Made by a program: the position numbers and the translations under genes. Positions 40,375 to 49,782 of a DNA stretch of 64,000 nt are shown here, piece after piece (positions within the stretch are counted from its first letter, which is position 1; the number at the start of each line of letters is the position of its first letter). The stretch spans positions 579,870 through 643,869 of the forward strand of contig NZ_CAJGZH010000003.1 of NCBI RefSeq assembly GCF_904846075.1, given 5' to 3'. Under the pieces are notes generated by a model, which worked only from the letters and a program-made list of their open reading frames with translations, did not search any database and was not told the DNA's origin. Source of the DNA: Psychrobacter glacincola (GTDB lineage Bacteria > Pseudomonadota > Gammaproteobacteria > Pseudomonadales > Moraxellaceae).

Positions 40375-43300
40375 ATGTCTGATATCAGCGGATTTGTATT
40401 GCTTGTTTGTCTAGTAGTGATTATCGTTTTTTACAATAAACTAAAGCGACGCGTTGATCAGCTTCAACGAGACATCACGCAACTGCAAGATGAGTTACAA
40501 GCGCAGCAACACCGTGTCAGCTCTATGAATAATAACGCCGACAATGACGTAGATGCTCATACTGAACCAATGACTCAAACGCTAGCTGAGACTCACTCGC
40601 CTCAACCTATTATCGAGGAGCTATTTGACTCAGCACCTCCTTTATCTACTGCTACGATTCACCCGAAACCAGCCCCTTCTCCAAAAAAACCATCACCCAT
40701 AGAGCCGGATGAGCGCTCACTGCCTATCGTCACTTCATTGATTCACTCCATCAAAAACTGGTTCTTTGGCGGCAATCTAGTCGTGCGCGTTGGCGTGATC
40801 GTCTTACTTATCGGTGTGGTGCTACTACTTCGCTTGTTAAGCGACTATATCGAAGTGTCGATAGCGTCCAAGCTTTTAGCGATAGGCATCCTCGGTTTAG
40901 GTCTAGCAGCATTAGGTCTAAAATTGGCAAAAAATCGCTTTGCTTATGGCATCACTCTACAAGGCGCAGGCTTAGCGATTGCGTATTTAACGACCTTTTT
41001 TGCCTATAGCGTTTACCAAGTTCTGCCTAGTCTACCGAGCTTTATTGGGCTTGGGCTATTATCTGCGATTACCATTGCACTCGCCGTGCGTCAAAACGCT
41101 TTTCCGCTGGCGTTGTTGGCATTATCGGGTGGGTTTTTTGCGCCTATTTTGACCAGTGAAGACACGGGCAGTTTGGTGATATTGTTTAGTTACTATCTAC
41201 TATTGAACGTGACGATTGCGATTATTGCGCATTACCGCCCATGGAAAATACTGAATTTATTCGGTGTCACTGTGACCTTTGGGTTGGCGTACTACTGGGG
41301 CATCAGTGAAAATTTGAGCGCGATCATTGAGGCGCAGCGCTGGTCTTTAGTCCTACTGGTCACCTTACACTTACTGCTATATCTGTTTGTCGTCATTCGC
41401 TATGCCCAACAAATCATTGCCTACAATACTCTTAATGAAACAGACATCATCCAGACAGAGAGCGCAGACAACGTAAAGCATTTAGATAGCGTTCACGTAA
41501 GAAGTAACAGCTATGTATTCCCTATTGATACTGGCTTACTGTTTTCAGTGCCGATATTAGCCTTTGGTTTATTTGCGGCATTATTAGATGACATTCCTAA
41601 TGCCTTAACCATCGCTAGTGCTATTTTAGCCACTGTCTATTTAGGACTCGGCTGGTTGTTTGTGCAGCGTAGCCAGCGTTATGCTTTAATCACCGAGGGC
41701 ATGTTGGCATTAGGGTTTGGCTTTTTGGCACTGGTGATCCCGCTGGCATTAGATGCTGAATGGATTGCCTTTGGCTGGTCAGTACAAGGACTGGCGCTGG
41801 TCTGGTTTGGACGGCGTTCATTGCGAGCGTGGTCAGTGCTATTTGGTTTGTTATTGCAGCTAATCAGTATCGGCATGCTGATGGTAAAAGTGGTCTTCGC
41901 CATTCAGGATTATCCAACATTGGCCTTAACCATTTCGGCTATCAGCTATCTAGCAACGATGTTTATCTTACGCGTCAGCAACTCGCCAACTACATTGAAC
42001 GATAGCAGCGACAGCTTTGATAACGACTTAAGTAGTAGCTTAAACAATAATTTAGCATTCTCCCAAGAGCAAACCATCACGTCAGATTCAGTAACGAACT
42101 ATGCCAACGCATTAGGTATTAGCACTCATGCCGCCCAGCAATGGCTAACCTCAATCAACAGCCAAAGCACCGTGTTTAATCTTGTTTGGCACAGTCCTAT
42201 ACTCATAAAATTTTTGACCTTTACAGCTATAGCGTGGCTACTACAAGTACTGCTGCTTGATTTTAACCAGTGGTTTGTCAGTTGGACACTGGCAACGACG
42301 ACCATGATTGCACTCGCAGCACTGGTCAGCCTTGCCATATATTGGACAATCAATCGTTATCACTCGTGGATAGAAATCAGACAATTTAGCCATGGCTTAT
42401 CGATCGTCTTTTATCTCATGCTCGTCATACAGTTACCGCAAAAATTCGAGTTTCACTTAATATGGCAAGGAGCAGATTGGCTACTATTGACTGGTTTAAT
42501 CGTTGGTTGGTTGATTATTGGACAATCTTGGTTAAAGACGTGGTACGACCATTCCGAGTTGTCACGCTACGATAGTGCAAGCTGGCTGGGAGCTAGCATT
42601 CTAATCATTGCTGCCGCCGTCCACTATGGACTCGCAGATTCCGCTGGCGTGATGGCTGTCTTGATTCCAGCCATTTTAATATTGGCTGGATTATGGCGCT
42701 GTCATCGTTATGCCAGCTATCGTAAGCAAAATAAGCGCACGAATCAGGTATTAAAACAAAGTCCACTATACTGGTTTGATTGGCAACAAGCGCTATTGAG
42801 CTGCGCGGCTATCTTTGCGCCCATTGCCTTATGTTGGGTCATCATTACCAACTGGTCATATGATGGTGTAATTTGGGGACTGTCCTACTTCCCACTATTG
42901 AATTTATACGACATTACCTCATGGCTGACGCTATTGGTTGGGTTTAGTTTATATTACATGAGCCAACATCGCTGCGATGAGAGTCTTATCGAATCAAGTG
43001 CAGCCCCCCAAACTAAGCGTATATTTACCGCCGATTATTTATTGGTTATTTTGGGACTTATTAGCTTTTGGCTGATTTCCAGTATGTTGGTCAGAACGCT
43101 ACATGCCTTTATCGGTACACCGCTTTGGGACAGCGCTCAGGGCGGCGCATGGAATAGCGAGCAAGTGCAGACAGGGCTGACCATTTTATGGACACTCTTA
43201 GCTTTAGTCGCCACCATCGTCGCCAGTCGCTATTGGCAGCGGACGCTTTGGTTTATGGGCATCGGGCTATTAGGTATTGTCGTACTCAAACTGGTATTGG

Positions 43301-43434
43301 TTGACCTGTCGCAGACCGAAGCAATTTGGCGGGTGATATCTTTCCTTGGCGCAGGCAGTTTAATACTATTAATTGGTTATCTTGCACCGTTACCTCCAGC
43401 ACGCGATGAAATAGAAAATCAGGCTCAAAAGTAG
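40375..43434 (+). CDS. DUF2339 giant membrane protein
   Basis: A 1,019-residue protein with an N-terminal membrane helix (about 5-22), a short coiled coil (LKRRVDQLQRDITQLQDEL), a Pro/Ser-rich linker to about 120, and then more than 20 closely spaced membrane helices to the end. The block WFFGGNLVVRVGVIVLLIGV after the linker, and ALPLA/ALALSGGFFAPIL-type segments further on, are typical of DUF2339 proteins, which are widespread, large and of unknown function. The gene is intact. It is the last core gene before the accessory region at 43.4 kb. Confidence 0.88.
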   Translation: MSDISGFVLLVCLVVIIVFYNKLKRRVDQLQRDITQLQDELQAQQHRVSSMNNNADNDVDAHTEPMTQTLAETHSPQPIIEELFDSAPPLSTATIHPKPAPSPKKPSPIEPDERSLPIVTSLIHSIKNWFFGGNLVVRVGVIVLLIGVVLLLRLLSDYIEVSIASKLLAIGILGLGLAALGLKLAKNRFAYGITLQGAGLAIAYLTTFFAYSVYQVLPSLPSFIGLGLLSAITIALAVRQNAFPLALLALSGGFFAPILTSEDTGSLVILFSYYLLLNVTIAIIAHYRPWKILNLFGVTVTFGLAYYWGISENLSAIIEAQRWSLVLLVTLHLLLYLFVVIRYAQQIIAYNTLNETDIIQTESADNVKHLDSVHVRSNSYVFPIDTGLLFSVPILAFGLFAALLDDIPNALTIASAILATVYLGLGWLFVQRSQRYALITEGMLALGFGFLALVIPLALDAEWIAFGWSVQGLALVWFGRRSLRAWSVLFGLLLQLISIGMLMVKVVFAIQDYPTLALTISAISYLATMFILRVSNSPTTLNDSSDSFDNDLSSSLNNNLAFSQEQTITSDSVTNYANALGISTHAAQQWLTSINSQSTVFNLVWHSPILIKFLTFTAIAWLLQVLLLDFNQWFVSWTLATTTMIALAALVSLAIYWTINRYHSWIEIRQFSHGLSIVFYLMLVIQLPQKFEFHLIWQGADWLLLTGLIVGWLIIGQSWLKTWYDHSELSRYDSASWLGASILIIAAAVHYGLADSAGVMAVLIPAILILAGLWRCHRYASYRKQNKRTNQVLKQSPLYWFDWQQALLSCAAIFAPIALCWVIITNWSYDGVIWGLSYFPLLNLYDITSWLTLLVGFSLYYMSQHRCDESLIESSAAPQTKRIFTADYLLVILGLISFWLISSMLVRTLHAFIGTPLWDSAQGGAWNSEQVQTGLTILWTLLALVATIVASRYWQRTLWFMGIGLLGIVVLKLVLVDLSQTEAIWRVISFLGAGSLILLIGYLAPLPPARDEIENQAQK

Positions 43435-43586
43435 CTTTTAAAAATGTATGACAATTTTGAGAAAACATGCTGAGAAAGGTAATCACTGACACTTTACAAA
43501 CTCGAATTCAACAGTAGTGGGATTAGCTACTCATGGAGCTATAACTTAAGTATAATTGTCATCGTTTTGATTATTGAGAGTGTAAA
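43435..43586. other. Junction between DUF2339 gene and methyltransferase gene
   Basis: A 152-base gap marks the left boundary of the accessory segment. It has no repeat shared with the right boundary that I can see, and a possible promoter (TATAATTGTC at about 43550-43559) for the methyltransferase. Confidence 0.4.
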
Positions 43587-44756
43587 ATGGTACAGAAGTT
43601 GACAGCAATAGACTTGTTTTCGGGAGCTGGTGGTTTCTCGCTTGCAGCCCATAATGCTGGCGTGGATGTACTTGCTGCGATTGAATTTGATAGACATGCA
43701 GCTGAAACTTATAAAAATAACTTAGTAGATCGACTAGATGCAAAAACACAGGTTTACGCTAAAGACATTACTGAGTTTGATATCGACTCACTTCTTAATG
43801 ATATAGGAATAAGAAAAGGTAATTTAGACATTCTTTTAGGTGGTCCGCCTTGTCAAGGCTTCTCTTCTCATCGTATTAACGACTCAGGTAAAGATGATCC
43901 AAGAAACGCCCTACTTATTCGTTATTTCGATTTTGTTGAGCACCTCAAACCTAAATCTTTCTTAGTCGAAAATGTTCCTGGTTTGCTATGGCCTCGTCAC
44001 GAGAAATATCTTAAAGATTTTTTAAATCTTTCCAAGAAACATGGTTATACAATCGTTGCTGGTGAACCGCTTATTTTGAACGCACGTGATTATGGCGTAC
44101 CTCAAAATCGTCGACGTGCTTTTATATTTGCATTTCGTGATGATGTAATGCAAGAAGATATCGATTGGCCACCATCCCCAACCCACCATAAATCTGGTGA
44201 CTCTCCATGGTTAACCGCTTCATCTGCTTTTGAAAAACCAAATAAAGTGGTCTTAGATACGTTTAGAAAGCGACTTGAAGAAAAATTTGGACATTCTAAA
44301 GAGGAGTCAAATCAGGTAGTTGCATCGTTAAAATGGGGCAAAAATATCGATCCTCAAGATTCATGTAACTTAAGTATGACTCATTCTAAAACATTGACTA
44401 GAGTCTTTGAAAATACGCCATTATTAGGTGATAGAGACGAATCAGGCAGAGAGCTGGACTGTCACAAAAACTACAAAGGCCATAAAGATGTCTATGGCCG
44501 TATTTATCCACATATACAAGCAAACACAATTACAGCAGGGTGTAATAATCCCTCAAAAGGACGCTTTGTGCATCCTTGGCTAAATCATGGTATTACTTTG
44601 CGTCATGCTGCACGCCTACAAACCTTTCCAGATGATTACATCTTCACTGGTGGCTCAATAGCGATGGCAAAACAGATTGGAAATGCTGTACCCGTCGCGA
44701 TGGCACAAGTACTAATAAATCATATAAAATTAATTTTAGAAAAGAAAATGGATTAA
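43587..44756 (+). CDS. DNA (cytosine-5) methyltransferase
   Basis: A 389-residue C5-MTase with all main motifs in order: I DLFSGAGGFS (9-18), IV GGPPCQGFSS with the catalytic Cys89, VI ENVPGLL (128-134), VIII QNRRRAF (173-179), and X QIGNAVPVAMAQ near the C-terminus. The target-recognition region is about residues 200-310; its target cannot be predicted. GAGAG precedes the ATG. No adjacent classical restriction endonuclease is seen. The convergent neighbour is an OLD-like ATPase, making the pair a possible modification-dependent defence unit. Methylation of host DNA at 5mC is the expected activity. Confidence 0.96.
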   Translation: MVQKLTAIDLFSGAGGFSLAAHNAGVDVLAAIEFDRHAAETYKNNLVDRLDAKTQVYAKDITEFDIDSLLNDIGIRKGNLDILLGGPPCQGFSSHRINDSGKDDPRNALLIRYFDFVEHLKPKSFLVENVPGLLWPRHEKYLKDFLNLSKKHGYTIVAGEPLILNARDYGVPQNRRRAFIFAFRDDVMQEDIDWPPSPTHHKSGDSPWLTASSAFEKPNKVVLDTFRKRLEEKFGHSKEESNQVVASLKWGKNIDPQDSCNLSMTHSKTLTRVFENTPLLGDRDESGRELDCHKNYKGHKDVYGRIYPHIQANTITAGCNNPSKGRFVHPWLNHGITLRHAARLQTFPDDYIFTGGSIAMAKQIGNAVPVAMAQVLINHIKLILEKKMD

Positions 44757-44854
44757 TAGAATTATCAGTAACATCCAATATCAAAAATGATAAAAATATT
44801 TGTTCAATTTATAAAATATACTACTTTAGTGACATCATATCTTTCGAGCTACAG

Positions 44855-46669
44855 TTAATCCTGCTGTTCAATAATTTGAAACTGTTGCTTAATATTTTCC
44901 TTAAATGCTAGCCAAATAGGACTCTCGATATTTCGTTTAGCTAAAGCACCTTCTTGTATCTTATAAATAAAATTAGAGTCGGCATCTTCATTAATTTTCT
45001 TAGCTACCCTCTCAAAATTGCTTTTATAGTTTTCTATATTGCTATAATCTTCATTAGCTACCAGCGTATGATCTGATATTTTCCAAATAAGTTCCTCTGG
45101 AGTATCTATATTCATAAACTTAAAATGAGTATAAAATGCATCTAATATCCCCTTTTTCATTTTAATTTTTTGTTCTTTTACTTCACTGCTCTCTCTCGCA
45201 CCTTGACTAGTATTAATAGGAAGCTTAAACGAACTCCCGCATACATTAGTATGATTTTTAAGAATACTATCAAGATTTCCTTCCTCTGCTTCACTAATAC
45301 TACTTGATTGTATGGGAGGAACTTTAGGCTGCTCATCTCCATCTAAAAGCACAAAAGAATTTTGATTTGCATGAAGATAATAATCAAGACAGTAGTGTTT
45401 AATTATATTTTTAGCCCCACCGGGTGATTGATACACATCAAAATTTGATAAAGCTTGCGAGTCTATTTCTTTTAGTACCTCTTCTACAACTAATTTAGCT
45501 AATTTATCTTCTACAAAGATGGTCGTTTTATTTTTATTTTTAATACCTATTCTAAGAAATACTTGCTCAGGGGTGGATTCGTTTAATATAGAGTAAGTTC
45601 CAGCTGCCTTATTCTTGTAGAACAGCTTGATAGCATTTTTTGGAAGTCCTTCGACAAAGCTGGGAGAGTGCGTTGAAATAACCACCTGACATCCAGAAGT
45701 CCGTATTTTTTCTAGTAATAATTTACGAAGCTCTGATTGTGCTCCAGGGTGTAAAGAAACTTCTGGCTCATCGAGTAATATAATTGACCCTTCTGTTGCT
45801 TCTGTAACCTTTATAACGCAATTTGTGGCTGCAACCTCGCCGCTTCCAGCCATAGCTTCAGAGTATTGCCCTGTAGCCTCTTTAAAAATAATTGTGTTAC
45901 TCATACTCCCAAAAAAGTTATGCGTCACTATTGTTGCAGATGAATACTCCTTATTTAAAATCTGATTAATCCAACCTAATTGCATTTCTGTAATATCTTT
46001 TATCTCTTTTATCTTTCTTGAATGCCAAGTATGGCTTTGGCTTTTTTTATCTATTCCGGGCTTCAAAGCACTTGAACGAGTGCGAATAAAATCCTGTATG
46101 GAATCAATTTTAGAAGTTTTATTGTAATGACCGAAATGGAAACATTTATCAAAAGCACTAATTTCAGCTCTAAAATCAATATAAACGACCTCTTTGTTAA
46201 CCGCATTCCATCTAGTATTAGTCCTGTGGGGTGATGCCCTAGAAGTTATAGTAGTGGGCATATGTAGCATATTATCTGAAATTTTTGGTTTTGCGGGTTC
46301 CCAATAGTCAGGGTTATCTACTCCTGTACGACTGTTCTTTCTTTTTGTTCTGTTTTTTAAAACCTCTACTTCGTCTCCTAATCCTTTAGGTTTATACTTG
46401 TATATAAATCTATGAATATCATTTCCCCCACTTAGGAAAGGATCAATTGAAGTTGAGAACCAAAAATCACCAACAGATTTCTTATTTGGACAGCCGTATA
46501 GAGCCTGCAGTACGGATGTTTTTCCTGATCCATTGGGACCAACTAAAACAGTCAGAGCATTTTCAAACCGTATACAAGTACCAGGTGTTATTTTCTTAAA
46601 GTAAGGGAAACGAATTTGTAGTATTGGTTCTGATAGAGAGCTAATATCTCTCATTTCAACATGACTCAT
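44855..46669 (-). CDS. OLD-like AAA ATPase with TOPRIM-type nuclease region
   Basis: A 604-residue protein. The N-terminal ABC/SMC-like ATPase has Walker A GPNGSGKT (44-51), a signature-like MAGSGEVAATN, Walker B IILLDEPEVSLHP (about 296-308) and an H-loop STHSPSFVEGLP. After residue about 375 a TOPRIM-like segment follows: TIFVEDKLAKLVVEEVL (about 381-397) and FVLLDGDEQ (about 437-445), with the Glu and Asp-x-Asp used for metal binding in OLD-family nucleases. OLD-family proteins act in phage exclusion and with partners such as GajB. No UvrD-like partner lies here. It is convergent with the methyltransferase, 98 bases apart. Confidence 0.85.
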   Translation of the reverse strand: MSHVEMRDISSLSEPILQIRFPYFKKITPGTCIRFENALTVLVGPNGSGKTSVLQALYGCPNKKSVGDFWFSTSIDPFLSGGNDIHRFIYKYKPKGLGDEVEVLKNRTKRKNSRTGVDNPDYWEPAKPKISDNMLHMPTTITSRASPHRTNTRWNAVNKEVVYIDFRAEISAFDKCFHFGHYNKTSKIDSIQDFIRTRSSALKPGIDKKSQSHTWHSRKIKEIKDITEMQLGWINQILNKEYSSATIVTHNFFGSMSNTIIFKEATGQYSEAMAGSGEVAATNCVIKVTEATEGSIILLDEPEVSLHPGAQSELRKLLLEKIRTSGCQVVISTHSPSFVEGLPKNAIKLFYKNKAAGTYSILNESTPEQVFLRIGIKNKNKTTIFVEDKLAKLVVEEVLKEIDSQALSNFDVYQSPGGAKNIIKHYCLDYYLHANQNSFVLLDGDEQPKVPPIQSSSISEAEEGNLDSILKNHTNVCGSSFKLPINTSQGARESSEVKEQKIKMKKGILDAFYTHFKFMNIDTPEELIWKISDHTLVANEDYSNIENYKSNFERVAKKINEDADSNFIYKIQEGALAKRNIESPIWLAFKENIKQQFQIIEQQD

Positions 46670-47051
46670 ATTGACTTCTTTTTAATTTATTTTTGATTAT
46701 TCTAGAGTTTTTTGTCAAAAAATAAAGCTTTATTATAAATAATAGTTCATCAATTAAGTAAAAAGAGACACTTAACCTAATATTAAGCTTAAAGCTATAG
46801 CCAAGCTATTCAATATCGCATCCCTATGTCTCTTACCTAATGCTGTTAAAGAGAGGTTGCTTTAAGAGTTGATATTTAAATTTTCCGTACGTGAAATTTA
46901 GAATAACAGATAAGACGTAATCACGACTTCACATGATGGTTAAGTGAAATTGTAGCGTGAGCAAGGTGGTTCTGTAGTAAACTGGACACCATGAAAAGTA
47001 AATGACGATCGTCTTACTTTGCTCATTTTTTATAAAAGGTTATGAAAGCAG
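46670..47051. other. Junction between the OLD-like gene and rbgA
   Basis: This 382-base AT-rich region has no gene. It includes an inverted repeat AAGAGACA (46763-46770) / TGTCTCTT (46827-46834) and a palindromic TTAAGCTTAA near 46783. It marks the boundary of the accessory methyltransferase/OLD segment and must contain the divergent promoters, but no integrase or attachment site is identifiable. Confidence 0.45.
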
Positions 47052-48008
47052 ATGGATAAGAGAGCAAGTATTCAGTGGTTCCCTGGGCACATGAACAAAG
47101 CCCGTAACGAAATCAAAGAAATCATGCCGCAGATGGATTTGGTCATCGAGGTGATCGATGCGCGTATCCCATATAGTAGTGAAAACCCAATGGTTGCGGC
47201 ATTGCGCGGCGAAAAACCCGTCATCAAAATCCTGAACAAAGCCGACCTTGCTGATCCTGAATTGACCCAAGCGTGGATGGACTATCTTGAGCAGCAAAGC
47301 GGTGTGAAAGCCATTGCTTGCGATACTGATAAAGCCAATGATGTCAAACGTATCATCGCCATCTGTAAACAACTTGTGCCCAATAAAGTGGGGACGGGTC
47401 GCCAAATCAAAGCCATGATTATGGGAATTCCAAACGTTGGCAAATCAACATTGATTAATACTTTGGCTGGACGTGCTGTCGCAAGAACTGGCGATGAGCC
47501 AGCGGTCACCAAGTCGCAGCAATTGATTAAACTTGACGATGACATAATGCTCTATGACACGCCCGGTATGCTATGGCCAAAAGTCGAAAACGAAAACTCT
47601 GGCTATCGTCTGGCAGCGACGGGCGGTATTCGTGATACGGCTTTTGATTTCGCTGATGTTGCCAGCTATACCGCTGAATACTTGATGCAAGCCTATCCTG
47701 AGCTGCTAAAAACCCGCTATAAAATTGAAGCGTTACCAAAGACTGATTGGGAGTTTTTTGAAGTCGCTGGACGCAATCGCGGCTGTGTACGTTCGGGCAA
47801 TCAAGTCGATACCTACCGCATGTCTGAGATTTTAATTAACGAGTTACGTAGCGCTAAGCTTGGGCGTATTACGCTTGAAACGCCTGCCATGTCTGAGGCT
47901 GAAGAACTCGTCGTCGCTGAGCAACGCTTAGCAGCAGAAGAAAAAAGAATCGCCAAAGAAGAAGAAAAGCGCTTACGTCGTTTGAAAACGCGGAAGAATC
48001 GGAAGTAG
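47052..48008 (+). CDS. ylqF: Ribosome biogenesis GTPase YlqF/RbgA
   Basis: A 318-residue circularly permuted GTPase needed for late 50S assembly in relatives. The G motifs come in permuted order: G4 NKAD (62-65), G1 GIPNVGKST (125-133), G3 DTPG (169-172). The N-terminal WFPGHMNKA is the family signature. The C-terminal tail (about 285-318) is Lys/Arg/Glu-rich, with repeats of EEKR. The last 141 bp of this gene are repeated at 49581-49721, beyond the KAP gene. A tiny five-codon frame at 47041 overlaps its start. Confidence 0.94.
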   Translation: MDKRASIQWFPGHMNKARNEIKEIMPQMDLVIEVIDARIPYSSENPMVAALRGEKPVIKILNKADLADPELTQAWMDYLEQQSGVKAIACDTDKANDVKRIIAICKQLVPNKVGTGRQIKAMIMGIPNVGKSTLINTLAGRAVARTGDEPAVTKSQQLIKLDDDIMLYDTPGMLWPKVENENSGYRLAATGGIRDTAFDFADVASYTAEYLMQAYPELLKTRYKIEALPKTDWEFFEVAGRNRGCVRSGNQVDTYRMSEILINELRSAKLGRITLETPAMSEAEELVVAEQRLAAEEKRIAKEEEKRLRRLKTRKNRK

Positions 48009-48052
48009 GTTTGGTTCAAGGCTCATTACTCAAAATACTAATTGCCTATATA

Positions 48053-48074
48053 AAAGCCCTGATGGGCTTTTTTT
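48053..48074 (+). terminator. Terminator after rbgA
   Basis: AAAGCCC, loop TGAT, GGGCTTT followed by T-rich sequence, 45 bases after the rbgA stop codon. Confidence 0.85.
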
Positions 48075-48138
48075 GTGTCTAGATTATCTGTATAACATAA
48101 GTATTGTATACCAGAACAATAAATATAGAGAGTGCTTA

Positions 48139-49554
48139 ATGACAGATTACAGCGTAATGAGAGAGTTAACTTTTTCCAGCAGAGATGAGTTCACACGTAA
48201 GCCTATCGCTGAAAAAATAATTAAGTTATTAAATTCAGATATTGATGTTTCACCACTTATCATTGATGGTAAATGGGGTACAGGTAAAACAGAGTTTTGC
48301 TTCAAACTCAAAAACCTTATTGAAGACGTTAATTCCAGTAATTATAAAGTTGGCTACGTGAACGCCTTTCAAGCTGACCATGCTAATGAACCACTATTAG
48401 CTTTAATCGCCGAAGTTGCCAGCTTACATAGTAATGATAATGAAAAAAGCGAATTTATTAGAAAGGCAATACCTTATTTAAGGCTCATTACCGGAGTAGG
48501 TTTAAAAGCTGCTGTTGGCTTTGTATTTGGTAAATATGCTGCGGAAGCGCCTAGTATCCTTAGTGAAGGTGTTGATGCAATTAAAGATGGTTCTAGCTCA
48601 CTTATTGATCAATCCCTTGAGTCGATAATAAAAGACCAAGTAGAAGCGGAGAAAAATTTAGCTGACTTGAAAGCTGCTCTTGTTTCGATATCAACAAAAA
48701 CCCCTATCATTCTCCTCATTGATGAACTTGATCGCTGTCGGCCAGATTTTGCAGTGATGATGCTTGAAACTATCAAGCATGTTTTTGATGTTAAAAATGT
48801 GCAGATTATTTTAATTACTAATGCTGATCAGCTCAAAGCAACTATAAAACATAGTTATGGCAGTGAGACCAACTCTCATGATTACCTATATAAATTCTTT
48901 AAATATCAGATTAACTTGCCAACTGCTACCAAAGGTACTGAGGGTAAATCAGTTGAAAATAATGTTACTCACTTTAAAACGATTGTACAAGCTAGTAATG
49001 TTATCCCTCAAGAATTTAAAGATAATGAATTTATATATGAAATTCCAACCTTCTTGGATCTCAGTGAATTATCACTTCGTAAGATTGAACAAACTGTTCG
49101 TTGTATAGAAACTCTAATAATTTTTGAAGACAAAGAACAAAGTAAGTCACAGATTGTTGAGCAAATTCTGATGGTTTTCCTATCCTTTGTCTATATGATT
49201 GATGAAGGAACATTTCAGGAGATAAACAATAAAGAAATTGATGACGTTAAGTTTTTACACTTTACTAATGCATCTCAGCTCAATGTCTCAGAGTATAGCT
49301 CAGTGGAGGAGCTGGGATTAAGGGATATAATTTCCATTATTTTTAACAAATACTTTGGGCAAGAATGTTTGTACTTGCCTACAGGCCATTTTGATCGCCA
49401 ACGTGCGGCTCAGAAATTAAGTGAAATCCTAGATATTTATAAGTTTAGTGCAGAAACAGATTATTTAATAAAATTTAAAGACAATAACTCTTATATCTAT
49501 AAATACATCGATCATACTATCAACAACCTCTTACTTTTCGACATAGTTAAGTAG
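48139..49554 (+). CDS. KAP-family P-loop NTPase
   Basis: The ATG at 48139 (MTDYSVMREL) is chosen because AGAG stands before it; a TTG at 48073 lies inside the rbgA terminator. The 471-residue protein has Walker A GKWGTGKT (44-51) and Walker B ILLIDELDRC (191-200), followed by QIILITNADQL, the KAP pattern named after Kidins220/ARMS and PifA. A hydrophobic segment between the two (about 113-137) could be the membrane insertion typical of the family. Bacterial KAP NTPases include phage-exclusion proteins such as PifA of plasmid F. The gene sits between two copies of the rbgA 3' end and looks A+T-rich next to them. Confidence 0.9.
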   Translation: MTDYSVMRELTFSSRDEFTRKPIAEKIIKLLNSDIDVSPLIIDGKWGTGKTEFCFKLKNLIEDVNSSNYKVGYVNAFQADHANEPLLALIAEVASLHSNDNEKSEFIRKAIPYLRLITGVGLKAAVGFVFGKYAAEAPSILSEGVDAIKDGSSSLIDQSLESIIKDQVEAEKNLADLKAALVSISTKTPIILLIDELDRCRPDFAVMMLETIKHVFDVKNVQIILITNADQLKATIKHSYGSETNSHDYLYKFFKYQINLPTATKGTEGKSVENNVTHFKTIVQASNVIPQEFKDNEFIYEIPTFLDLSELSLRKIEQTVRCIETLIIFEDKEQSKSQIVEQILMVFLSFVYMIDEGTFQEINNKEIDDVKFLHFTNASQLNVSEYSSVEELGLRDIISIIFNKYFGQECLYLPTGHFDRQRAAQKLSEILDIYKFSAETDYLIKFKDNNSYIYKYIDHTINNLLLFDIVK

Positions 49555-49580
49555 TTATTTTTATTATGTTATTTAATAGC

Positions 49581-49721
49581 ATCACGTTAGAGAACCCAGC
49601 AATGACCGAAACGGAAAAAATCGTCGTCGCTGAGCAACGCTTAGCAGCAGAAGAGAAAAGAATCGCCAAAGAAGAAGAAAAATGTTTGCGTCGTTTGAAA
49701 ACGCGGAAGAATCGGAAATAA
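49581..49721 (+). pseudogene. Second, truncated copy of the rbgA 3' end
   Basis: This 141-bp segment is colinear with 47868-48008 without an indel (offset 1,713 bases). Codons up to 49620 differ at about 15 of 40 bases. The last 101 bases (from 49621) differ at only seven. It translates as ITLENPAMTETEKIVVAE onward to the same LKTRKNRK end. A 39-codon frame from the ATG at 49602 remains, but it lacks the GTPase domain, so it is a fragment. Confidence 0.9.
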
Positions 49722-49782
49722 TAAATCGACAACCCTTTGTGTCTATAATGTTAGCTGCATAAAATTATTTTAGAGCTCATGC

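Noticed and set aside
43587..44756. Classical type II restriction-modification pair
   Set aside because: No compact restriction endonuclease gene lies beside the methyltransferase. The neighbour is an ATPase with TOPRIM-like motifs, so a classical type II label is not supported.
48073..48138. TTG start extending the KAP protein by 22 residues
   Set aside because: The extension begins in the T-tract of the rbgA terminator, and the ATG at 48139 has an AGAG ribosome site.
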